DNA from: Planctomycetaceae bacterium
GTDB taxonomy: Bacteria > Planctomycetota > Planctomycetia > Planctomycetales > Planctomycetaceae
Reading direction: 5' to 3'
NCBI GenBank assembly: GCA_027080405.1
Contig: JALWSL010000360.1
Coordinates: forward strand, 1-21,589
Length of the DNA stretch: 21,589 bases
The position numbers and the translations under genes were made by a program. Within the stretch, counting starts at the first letter, position 1. Each line of letters starts with the position of its first letter. Below, one piece after another: positions 1-6,546 of the stretch. Below the pieces are notes generated by a model. The model had not been told where the DNA came from. It did no database searches and worked only from the letters and a program-made list of their open reading frames with translations.

Positions 1-1
1 T

Positions 2-130
2 CTGAAAACGGACCCAAGGGAAAGAAAAAATCTGCTTTCAAAGCATCCGGAGCGGGCCAAACGGATGCAAAAAGAGATCGCAGCCTGGCAAACATCCGTG
101 ATCAACAGCTTGAACGGGAAAGACTATTGA
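2..130 (+). CDS. Sulfatase, C-terminal end (partial at left edge)
   Basis: The frame starting at base 2 is open from the window edge to a TGA at 128-130 and encodes 42 residues. It begins LKTDPRERKNLLSKHPERAK and ends in SLNGKDY. This matches the C-terminal tail of planctomycete arylsulfatase-type enzymes: a 'DP.E..NL...HP' strand and turn, then an amphipathic helix with an 'AWQ' motif and a final G-(K/E)-D-Y. The catalytic domain with the formylglycine site lies outside the window, so substrate and activity cannot be judged. Known from the family: such sulfatases are exported and desulfate algal or other polysaccharides. It converges on the transposase remnant with only 6 bp between the stop codons. 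I am fairly sure of the family from the tail alone. Confidence 0.8.
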   Translation: MKTDPRERKNLLSKHPERAKRMQKEIAAWQTSVINSLNGKDY

Positions 131-136
131 TAATGA

Positions 137-370
137 TCAGCCGAAAGCAACGGCAGCATCGCCGGGAGGTAACGACCAAATTGTATGGAGGTGATCAGGC
201 AAAAGTACAATCGCATCGATTTCAGTAGGCCATAACTTTTTTGTTTCCCGAAGAACATTGCCCAGGATTTTGACGGCAAAATCCTCACGAAAAATGGGTG
301 CATTTCGTTCCGTTTTAACGGTAAAGAAAAAAGTTCCGCCAGGAATGTAAGCACGTCGATAGTTGGGCAT
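137..370 (-). pseudogene. REP-associated tyrosine transposase (RAYT, IS200-like Y1 family), 3'-truncated
   Basis: From an ATG at 370 the minus strand encodes about 77 residues starting MPNYRRAYIPGGTFFFTV, a hallmark N-terminus of RAYT proteins, and reaching the metal-binding HUH motif as PDHLHTIWSLPPGD (His-Leu-His). Complete RAYTs are roughly 150-200 residues. Here the homology stops after PPGD; six unrelated residues and a stop follow, 6 bp from the sulfatase stop. The C-terminal half, which carries the catalytic tyrosine, is therefore gone and the protein cannot be an active single-strand transposase. The frame is open for 13 codons upstream (to 409), but that part reads through the hairpin DNA and I treat it as non-coding. 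I infer a deletion that fused the element to the 3' side of the sulfatase gene. Confidence 0.85.
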
Positions 371-395
371 GTTTTGAGTATAACAACCCACAATT

Positions 396-446
396 GGTGT
401 GCACAGCACACCCTACCCGACTGAAAGCGCGCGGGTTACTCAGTCG
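396..446 (-). repeat. REP-like pair of palindromes upstream of the RAYT remnant
   Basis: Two perfect hairpins lie back to back. The first has 7-bp arms GGTGTGC (396-402) and GCACACC (406-412) with a 3-nt loop. The second has 7-bp arms CGACTGA (418-424) and TCAGTCG (440-446) around a GC-rich 15-nt loop. On the minus strand they lie just before the transposase start. RAYT genes are known to be flanked by short palindromes (REPs) which they recognise, so these are best read as the element's cognate repeats. The second hairpin spans the stop codon of the neighbouring membrane-protein gene (436-438) and might also act in its 3' end formation. Confidence 0.6.
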
Positions 447-1143
447 CCGACCATGGCTTTGTTGGCGTTTCTTTCATCAAGTGTATCTCGACCCACAAGC
501 GAAGCCCCTTGCTCTCGAATGTACCATGGTATGATGTCGAGTTCCCTGATTTTACAACAAAATATCCGATGACGCTCTGCGGAAAGCGTGGGTTGAGATG
601 CAGTTCGAATTCATGTCGGGTCGCTCCTTCAACTACCACATACCAGGAATCACTATAGCGGGGATGATTGGGTGAGTGTCCCACGGAATCGGCCATGCCT
701 TTCGCGAACGCACTGAGTGAATCGGGGTCTGTGATGCTGGCAATGCGTTCGCGTCCGTACCGATCAAACACTTCAATCGATTTCAGAGGTTCCGCCTGCA
801 ACTGATTGATAGCAGTCAGGTTTGCCATTTCGCTCCGCATCTGCGGCAGAACAACGCCAAAGGCCATGCCTGTGATCGCGATGGCGAGGAAGCCAAGGAA
901 GCACGCAATGCCGATCCAGCCCCGGTCCGGCGTCTGCGATTTGAGTTGCCACACAACACCGAGGACGAAGCCAGGGAGTGTGCCAGCCGCGCCGCCCAAC
1001 CAGAGATTCATGAACCAGAAATGATGCATGGAGACCACAAGACTGATCGCGCCTCCGACAAGCTGGCACAATACGACGGCCACGAGGACGCGCCATACGC
1101 TCTTGAGATCAGTGAATGTGAGTTGTCCGTATTTCATCTTCAC
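436..1143 (-). CDS. Hypothetical protein with three predicted membrane helices
   Basis: A 235-residue protein I do not recognise. It has a short cytoplasmic N-terminus, then three hydrophobic segments at about residues 16-37, 47-67 (glycine-rich) and 76-101. A soluble C-terminal part of about 130 residues carries two stretches that look like beta strands (around SWYVVVEG and IGYFVVKSG). The first codon used is GTG at 1143, followed two codons later by ATG at 1137. The GTG has an AGGTGA Shine-Dalgarno-like sequence 13 nt upstream (1157-1162), while ATG 1137 has none at proper distance. The gene stands alone: downstream is the RAYT repeat region and upstream a long non-coding stretch, so context gives no hint of function. 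No catalytic motif is visible. Confidence 0.7.
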   Translation of the reverse strand: MKMKYGQLTFTDLKSVWRVLVAVVLCQLVGGAISLVVSMHHFWFMNLWLGGAAGTLPGFVLGVVWQLKSQTPDRGWIGIACFLGFLAIAITGMAFGVVLPQMRSEMANLTAINQLQAEPLKSIEVFDRYGRERIASITDPDSLSAFAKGMADSVGHSPNHPRYSDSWYVVVEGATRHEFELHLNPRFPQSVIGYFVVKSGNSTSYHGTFESKGLRLWVEIHLMKETPTKPWSATE

Positions 1144-1714
1144 GCCAACTTGTTATTCACCTGCAAGCCCTTGTTCATATATGATGACATATTGGAACGT
1201 AAACGTGCAAATGACCGGTTTTTGTTTAGACATGACACCCCTGGGGCTTCATGTCTCTCATTGATGTTCCATAACATACCTACAGTGAATGAGCAGCTCA
1301 AGAGGTAACTCATTATTTTCACTAATGTTACAACTGAAACAACAAATTGATAGCTGCAACAAAACGTAACAAAAGTCGTAAATAATGAAACTGATAGAAC
1401 AACTCGAACAAACAGTGAAACGCAAACAGTTCTCGCCAAATACTTTGAATTATTGTCAAATGTTGTGTTCTGGAAATTTGGTGAAAGGTGGCGTTTTCTG
1501 CTGAATCTCTTTAACCTTCGGCAAGCCCGGATGTGCCAAGGAGTACGCCATGAACCGGATACAATAGCCGCAGACTAAACGCAAGATCGCCAGCAGAGCG
1601 ATGTTCCGACCGTTTCTTTTCAGGAGGATTCGGTTCCCTGGCATTCCTTCAGTTCAGGCGTTTAATTTTTTTACGTGGTATTATTATCGATCAGTTCAGG
1701 GAGCGTCTGTCAGA
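1144..1714. other. Intergenic region, AT/AC-rich, no convincing gene
   Basis: This is the upstream region of two divergent genes. It holds the 29-bp palindrome at 1228-1256. About 1315-1435 is a low-complexity stretch with many AACAA and AAAC words on the plus strand and few G. A weak bulged hairpin sits at 1515-1541 (CCTTCGGCA with TGCCAAGG). Open frames here, including a 99-codon minus-strand frame at 1140-1439, have biased low-complexity translations and no Shine-Dalgarno, so I left them out. Confidence 0.5.
1228..1256. repeat. 29-bp interrupted palindrome (operator- or hairpin-like)
   Basis: Perfect 8-bp arms AGACATGA (1228-1235) and TCATGTCT (1249-1256) enclose an inner CCCC-T-GGGG (1238-1246). 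The whole element is symmetric about base 1242, with two unpaired positions on each side. No T-run follows on either strand, so it is not a classic intrinsic terminator. It lies 85 bp upstream of the membrane-protein start on the minus strand, in a position suited to an operator or an RNA hairpin in a 5' leader. Confidence 0.5.
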
Positions 1715-2227
1715 ATGAGTTCTGTTGAAGTTACTGTTTACTATCTTGAAATGCTCACGGCTTCATTTCGGAAGTTGCCGGAGGTGCCGTACGAATTGAA
1801 CGTCCTGTTTGCCAAGCACCCGACTGTCTCCTACTACCGTTATCTGTATGATGCGGTCGGAAGGGATTACAACTGGGTCAATCGAAAAAAACTTTCCGAT
1901 TCCGAATTGGCCGCGATCATCCAGCATCCACAAAACGAAGTGCATGTCCTGTTTGCAGACGGATCTCCGGCCGGGTTTGCGGAACTGGATCGACGGCAGC
2001 AGGACGAAATTGAACTGGTACAGTTCGGTTTGCTGCCGGAATTTGTCGGTCAGGGGCTGGGAAAATGGTTTTTGCAATGGACGGTCAATCGTGTCTGGGA
2101 GTACCAACCAAAACGTTTCTGGCTTCACACCTGCACGCTGGATCATCCGGCGGCCCTGGGCAATTACAAGAAAGCGGGGTTTGTGGAGTACAAACAGGAA
2201 TCGATCCGCCAGCAGGTCGGAATCTGA
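1715..2227 (+). CDS. GNAT-family N-acetyltransferase
   Basis: A 170-residue protein of the GCN5-related acetyltransferase superfamily, which transfers acetyl from acetyl-CoA to an amine; the substrate is not predictable. Residues 85-110 form the beta-strand core (AGFAELDRR...IELVQFGLLPEF). The pyrophosphate-binding motif A follows as VGQGLGKWFL (about 111-120). Motif B follows, with LHTCTLDHPAALGNYKKAGF (about 137-156), including the typical asparagine-tyrosine and 'AGF' turn. I chose ATG 1715; the frame is open upstream to 1601, but that extension has no domain content, whereas 1715 starts near the usual family N-terminus and has a CAGGGA sequence about 10 nt upstream. The length fits the family. 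It is monocistronic and convergent with the DUF4159 gene. Confidence 0.85.
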   Translation: MSSVEVTVYYLEMLTASFRKLPEVPYELNVLFAKHPTVSYYRYLYDAVGRDYNWVNRKKLSDSELAAIIQHPQNEVHVLFADGSPAGFAELDRRQQDEIELVQFGLLPEFVGQGLGKWFLQWTVNRVWEYQPKRFWLHTCTLDHPAALGNYKKAGFVEYKQESIRQQVGI

Positions 2228-2243
2228 CAGCCGAACGGAGGTG

Positions 2244-2271
2244 ACTTCTTTTTAGCGATTACTTCTTTTTA
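2244..2271. repeat. Direct repeat of ACTTCTTTTTA at a convergent gene border
   Basis: The 11-mer ACTTCTTTTTA occurs at 2244-2254 and again at 2261-2271 (17-bp period). The second copy encodes the terminal lysines and borders the stop of the minus-strand DUF4159 gene, so the first copy looks like a duplicated gene end. The T-runs could assist transcript ending on the plus strand, but I see no strong stem before them. Confidence 0.5.
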
Positions 2272-4673
2272 TCTGGCTGTTCCGGCGCAACATCCTGCAG
2301 GACGGAGTAGAGGACAACGTTGGTCGCAATTTTCGCGGCATCCTGCGGAACATAACCGATACAGGAAAGCGAAGTCTGTTTTTCCAATGCACAGGAGATA
2401 TCGTATTTGCTGTAGATGACCGCGTAACGTCCGTTGATGTTGATCCCTTCGAGAAAGGGGGGGCCGCTGCGTTCCACCGGTTTGAGGATCCCTTTGCCCT
2501 GGTCATTCAGTGGGGCGCGTCTGCGGACCGATTTCAAATCGTGCCCGATCCCGCTGGTAAAAAGTTCGTGATCCACCGGGATCCGTTCGAGGGGAATATC
2601 CGGAAACATCTGCTTCATCAGTTCGCGAAAACTGCTATCGAATTTGGAAGAACCGCAGCAGGCATCGACGAAAAGAACGCCGCCATGTTCGAGGTATCTC
2701 CGGACGTTGCGGATTTCTTCCTGCGAAAGTTCAAACGGTCGCTGCCCATGCATATAGAGCAGCGTGTAACGATACAATGACGGATCGCTGGCAGGCAGTT
2801 TGATTGGTCTGTTTCCGGAAACAATGCCAAACGATTTTTCCAGCGCCTGGAGCAGTTTCTTCACCGCATGCGGGGCGGCATCCCAATCGCCGGTGTGCCT
2901 CAATTTGGCAATCTTCAGGATGCTGCGAAGTGTCTCGCGATCCTCCGATTCGTCCAGCAATTTCTGTTCGTCCAGCTTGTTGGGTGGTTCGCGTCCGGTC
3001 ACATAGGCGACAACATTGACTCCGATCCGCAGCGCACGGGCGATGGCTGTTTTCAAATCCTGACTGCGGCCGGGGGGATCGACCACCATTCGTTTGTCCC
3101 ACAAACAGCCGAGATCTTCAGGAGAATAGATGATCGCGGTTCGGCAACCGACATCGACCCCGAACAGTTTGACATTTTCCGGATCGAGCAGATATTCGCT
3201 ACGATAGACCGGATGAGTCTGTTCCAGGGGCATCAGGGAGGTTGTTCCATCCGGAAAAAGCCGCTCGACCAGCCGATACATTCCCTGATCGAACGCTTTG
3301 CTTTTGCAGCCCTTCGAAGCGAAAAGAAAGCCCCCCTGTGTGAAATAGTCCCGCAGCATTTCCACATGTTTGTCAGACATCAACTCGGAGAGGTCGTTTT
3401 CGGAAGTGACAAACAGGATGGGGGCCTGCATCATTTCCTGCAAACCGTTGTTGGCGACCGCCTTGTCGAAATCCAATGTCTGCCAGGTGAGCAATTTGGG
3501 CCACTTTGGCAACGTGCTGATATGTTCGACGAGGTTGTTGACATCTTTGGGATGGCGGTTCCACAATTCTCCCAGTACCTGTTCGCGATCGTCGGGATCT
3601 CTGGGGCCGAGTTTCATTTTGTTGATTAAAACCGGGGCCAATCCTTTCGACAAAAAAAGCAGGGCGAACGATGTGCCGATGATCGGATTGCTTTCCCCGT
3701 TGCCGATGCCGACCCAGGAGCCATCCCGTTTGCTCTGCCTGTTCAGAAGGACCCGGGTGCCTTCCCGATACCAATCGTGTGTTCCGAAAAAACGGCGACC
3801 GTTAAGCCGTCCCGCTCTTTCGAGTCCGTATAGATAGTACAACCAATGGCCCCCCGCTTTCGGATTGGAATGGACAGAAAAATTTCTGGCCAGCCAGCGG
3901 ACTGCCCGATCTATCGGCTCATCCGATTCGGGAGGTTGACAGCAGATCGGGTTGCCCTGAGCGTCTTCCTCTTTTTGATCCCGCAGAAAGCTGGAAGTGA
4001 TCGCCAGCGAGGCGATCCCCGCCACTGTCATACTGCCGGTCGTTCCGCTGCCGTTTTGCGCACTGTAGTTCCATCCTCCGTCTGCACCTTGTGAATTGAG
4101 CCAGTGCTCTCGGGCTCTTTCCCAAACCTTGCGGTCAACCGGAATGCCGTAATACGCGGCATCTCGCAGTCCCAAAATCGCGTACTGGACGTTACTTCGA
4201 TCCGAACCGCCCATACTGCCGGTGTAGCCCCAGCCGCCGGCGTTCTCTCCACTTTTTCTCTGTCCTTTTTCCAGCTTTTGAGCCAGATTGAAAATCCGCA
4301 GATTATCGCGAGCCCCCTCTTTGGCGGCCGTGAGAGCCATGATCATCAAAGAAATTTCGTAAGTGAATGTCGGGGCCGGTTCCTTGACAGCACGTAACCA
4401 TTTCAGGCCGCGGGCGATGACCGGATCGTCCGGTGTCATCCCGGAATTCATCAGGGAAAGCAGGCACAGGCTTGTCACTCCGACCTGAAATGTGTTTGTT
4501 CCGACACCGTTCCAGGAACCATCGGGCTGCTGTTGGCTGATGATATATTCGCGTCCCCGCTTGATTGAATTGAGAACGTTCCGGGCCGTCAACGGGTCGT
4601 CGGCTGCTTCAACAAACACGCCCTGAGCGAAAACAAGAAACGCGAGAGAGATAATAAACAATCGTTTCCGCAT
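2259..4673 (-). CDS. Secreted prenyltransferase/squalene-oxidase-repeat protein with tandem DUF4159 domains
   Basis: An 804-residue exported protein. ATG 4673 gives a signal peptide (MRKRLFIISLAFLVFAQGVF, then VEA; cleavage near 23) and has AGGA 7 nt upstream; an in-frame start 16 codons earlier would bury the signal peptide. Residues about 30-350 form an alpha/alpha-barrel of squalene-cyclase type with repeated 'QQPDGSW', 'GGWGY', 'DGGWNY' and 'DGSW' motifs. I see no DxDD or DxDDTA acid motif of real cyclases, so catalysis of that kind is doubtful. Two DUF4159-like domains follow at about 395-560 and 592-792, aligned by YFTQGGFLFASKGC...LVERLFPD and YLEHGGVLFVDACC...LMKQMFPD. DUF4159 has a class-I glutamine-amidotransferase-like fold in known families; its role is unknown. 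The protein probably acts in the periplasm. It is convergent with the GNAT gene and divergent from the ABC permease. Confidence 0.85.
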   Translation of the reverse strand: MRKRLFIISLAFLVFAQGVFVEAADDPLTARNVLNSIKRGREYIISQQQPDGSWNGVGTNTFQVGVTSLCLLSLMNSGMTPDDPVIARGLKWLRAVKEPAPTFTYEISLMIMALTAAKEGARDNLRIFNLAQKLEKGQRKSGENAGGWGYTGSMGGSDRSNVQYAILGLRDAAYYGIPVDRKVWERAREHWLNSQGADGGWNYSAQNGSGTTGSMTVAGIASLAITSSFLRDQKEEDAQGNPICCQPPESDEPIDRAVRWLARNFSVHSNPKAGGHWLYYLYGLERAGRLNGRRFFGTHDWYREGTRVLLNRQSKRDGSWVGIGNGESNPIIGTSFALLFLSKGLAPVLINKMKLGPRDPDDREQVLGELWNRHPKDVNNLVEHISTLPKWPKLLTWQTLDFDKAVANNGLQEMMQAPILFVTSENDLSELMSDKHVEMLRDYFTQGGFLFASKGCKSKAFDQGMYRLVERLFPDGTTSLMPLEQTHPVYRSEYLLDPENVKLFGVDVGCRTAIIYSPEDLGCLWDKRMVVDPPGRSQDLKTAIARALRIGVNVVAYVTGREPPNKLDEQKLLDESEDRETLRSILKIAKLRHTGDWDAAPHAVKKLLQALEKSFGIVSGNRPIKLPASDPSLYRYTLLYMHGQRPFELSQEEIRNVRRYLEHGGVLFVDACCGSSKFDSSFRELMKQMFPDIPLERIPVDHELFTSGIGHDLKSVRRRAPLNDQGKGILKPVERSGPPFLEGININGRYAVIYSKYDISCALEKQTSLSCIGYVPQDAAKIATNVVLYSVLQDVAPEQPDKKK

Positions 4674-5073
4674 AAGAAGTCCTACTGAAACGCCAGAGGG
4701 GTAAATTCTCTCGGGAGCCAATCCAATGAATCGAAGCCGCCTTCAGAAAACGCCATCCGGGTAGACAGCAATGACATGGTAGCATCGATAACAAGGTAAC
4801 AGTAACAACATGGTAACATTGTCGGGAAATGATGTCATCGTCAGGAGGGGGAATCGAATGCGGCCTGCCATTCGGCAGCGATATATTATTCAGAACCTGT
4901 TCGGACTGGCAATTGTTGATACAATGGGGCTTGCCGGGCCTGTTACTGAATGGGCCTGTTTATCTTCAAAACGGATTACTTGCAAAACGGAATCTGTCAA
5001 TGAGGTAGATTCAGCGATTTTTTTCGATTTCGACGGGAAAAGCTCTCTTTTGTCCGGGGAAGACCTGTTGTTC
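4674..5073. other. Divergent upstream region between DUF4159 and ABC permease genes
   Basis: About 400 bp from the DUF4159 start to the preferred permease start. It contains related words at 4774-4785 (ACATGGTAGCAT) and 4808-4819 (ACATGGTAACAT), with AAGGTAACAGTAAC between them, so GGTARC recurs three times in 46 bp. Further on, AGGAGGGGG (4843-4850 and beyond) stands 6-7 nt before an ATG at 4858 that is in frame with the permease. The permease frame is open from 4810 onward, so 4858-5073 may be translated. No clear -35/-10 pair stood out. Confidence 0.45.
4774..4819. promoter_or_regulatory. Spaced direct repeats ACATGGTARCAT (possible regulator binding sites)
   Basis: Two 12-mers differing at one base lie 34 bp apart (about three helical turns), with a third related AAGGTAAC copy between them at 4793-4800. 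The arrangement in the divergent upstream region resembles a cluster of operator half-sites. No cognate regulator is encoded in the window, so this is inference from pattern only. Confidence 0.3.
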
Positions 5074-6432
5074 ATGTTTTCGTTCGCCTTGAAAAATGTC
5101 TGCAGCCGTCCGACTCGTAGCACGTTGGCGGTTATCGGAATGACCGTTGCGATTCTCGGTATGGTCGGGTTATTTTCGATCGCAGAGGGGTTGGATCGGG
5201 CTGTGGGAAGCACGCTTGAGCGTATTCCCGGTCTTGTCGCGATGCAGCGTGGTGCGCCCATCCCGCTTTTCTCGACACTCCCCCGCTCCTGGACGGAAGA
5301 ACTTGAAGCGATCCCCGGCGTTCGGGCAGTCAGTCCGGAGTGCTGGGTCCGTGTCAATGTGATTGATGGCAAAATGGTTGTCTCCCCGCCCCGGCTGTTG
5401 TGTGGTTCGGAAATTGTCAGGCGAAACCGGTTGAACATCGGCACCTACCGGGATGATATCATCGAAGGGAGATACCTGGAGGAACAGGATGTCGGTACGC
5501 TACATTGCGTGATCAGTAAATCGATCGCCGAAGAACATAACAAGAAAGTGGGCGATTCCATTGAAGTCAACGGTCAGCAGTTGAAAATTGTGGGTATCTA
5601 CTTTACGGGCTCGATCCTGCTCGATGTCGCCATCATCATGGATGCGAACCGTTTCAGGCAATTGACGCACTTCAATGACCAGGCGGTTTCCAGTTTCTAT
5701 ATCGAACAGGACGGGTCAGTTCCCGATGAGGTTCTGCTGCAGCGGATCAGGGATCATTTTCGAGGGCGCGGGCCGGGAGCATTTCGGGGATCCATGCTTT
5801 TTTCAGGTGGCCATTCAAACGAGAATCCGCTCTCCTGGTTTATCAAACAGGTCGATCGTGCCTTGAAACAGGAACGGAAACCAGCAAACAACATCACTGG
5901 CGACGGGAAAAAACATTCTTCCACTCAAAACGAACGGGGAAACGGGACAGGCAGTAAGGATCAGGGAATGCTTGCAGACGATCCGATGGAAGTCCGCCGG
6001 GCAGCAGACTGGTCCGGACGGATCAACAAGTTCGCGGAAGACCTCGACCTTGCTCTGGGAATTCTGACTTCGCTGGGGTTGTTTATCGCCGTTATCAGTA
6101 TCATCAACACCATGCTGATGAGCGTGACCGAACGAATCAGTGAATTCGGCATTCTACGGGCCAACGGATGGAGCAAAGGGGATTTGATTCGATTGATCAC
6201 ATTTGAGTCACTCCTGCTGGGAGTCGCAGGGGGAATGATCGGTATCCTGTCGGGGCGGTTGCTGACACACATCATCAACGCTACCTTTCCTGCGAGGTTC
6301 GAGCTTTACGCCAGTCCCAAACTGCTCCTGTTCGCTTTCTGCTTCAGTGCAGTTCTCGGCGTCACTTCCGGGTTGTATCCGGCCATCTGGGCTGCCCGAT
6401 TGAAACCGATCGAAGCAATCCGGAGAAACTGA
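5074..6432 (+). CDS. ABC transporter permease, MacB/FtsX type
   Basis: A 452-residue inner-membrane permease. TM1 is at about 16-40 (TLAVIGMTVAILGMVGLFSI). A large extracytoplasmic MacB-type domain follows (about 45-325), including a polar low-complexity linker near 265-310. Three more helices come at about 335-360, 385-405 and 420-440. The end YPAIWAARLKPIEAIRRN is the classic FtsX/MacB C-terminal signature. Such permeases work with a LolD/MacB-type ATPase to move lipoproteins, peptides or drugs or to drive mechanotransmission; no ATPase gene is next to it here. Start choice is uncertain. ATG 5074 fits the family and has GGGGAAG 11 nt upstream. ATG 4858 has a much better Shine-Dalgarno (AGGAGGGGG) and would add 72 residues without recognisable domain. 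Confidence 0.88.
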   Translation: MFSFALKNVCSRPTRSTLAVIGMTVAILGMVGLFSIAEGLDRAVGSTLERIPGLVAMQRGAPIPLFSTLPRSWTEELEAIPGVRAVSPECWVRVNVIDGKMVVSPPRLLCGSEIVRRNRLNIGTYRDDIIEGRYLEEQDVGTLHCVISKSIAEEHNKKVGDSIEVNGQQLKIVGIYFTGSILLDVAIIMDANRFRQLTHFNDQAVSSFYIEQDGSVPDEVLLQRIRDHFRGRGPGAFRGSMLFSGGHSNENPLSWFIKQVDRALKQERKPANNITGDGKKHSSTQNERGNGTGSKDQGMLADDPMEVRRAADWSGRINKFAEDLDLALGILTSLGLFIAVISIINTMLMSVTERISEFGILRANGWSKGDLIRLITFESLLLGVAGGMIGILSGRLLTHIINATFPARFELYASPKLLLFAFCFSAVLGVTSGLYPAIWAARLKPIEAIRRN

Positions 6433-6546
6433 CACTGGAAGAGGACTTTTTTGGGTTTCTCGATCGGTACTCGATCAACCATTATGCCATCACGGGATTT
6501 CAACGGATCACAACACAACGCAGCACAACAAACAGGAAGGGAGCTC

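Noticed and set aside
773..1096. 107-codon minus-strand frame
   Set aside because: Arg/Cys/His-rich shadow of the membrane-protein gene in another frame.
1140..1439. 99-codon minus-strand frame
   Set aside because: The translation is low-complexity Val/Ser/Leu-rich, it lies in an AT-rich non-coding tract, has no Shine-Dalgarno and overlaps the 5' end of the membrane-protein gene.
1515..1541. Bulged hairpin as terminator
   Set aside because: It has only a bulged 8-bp stem with no T-run on either strand.
2868..3629. 253-codon plus-strand frame
   Set aside because: Antisense shadow of the DUF4159 gene; no domain and Phe/Gln-rich translation typical of reverse-frame reading.
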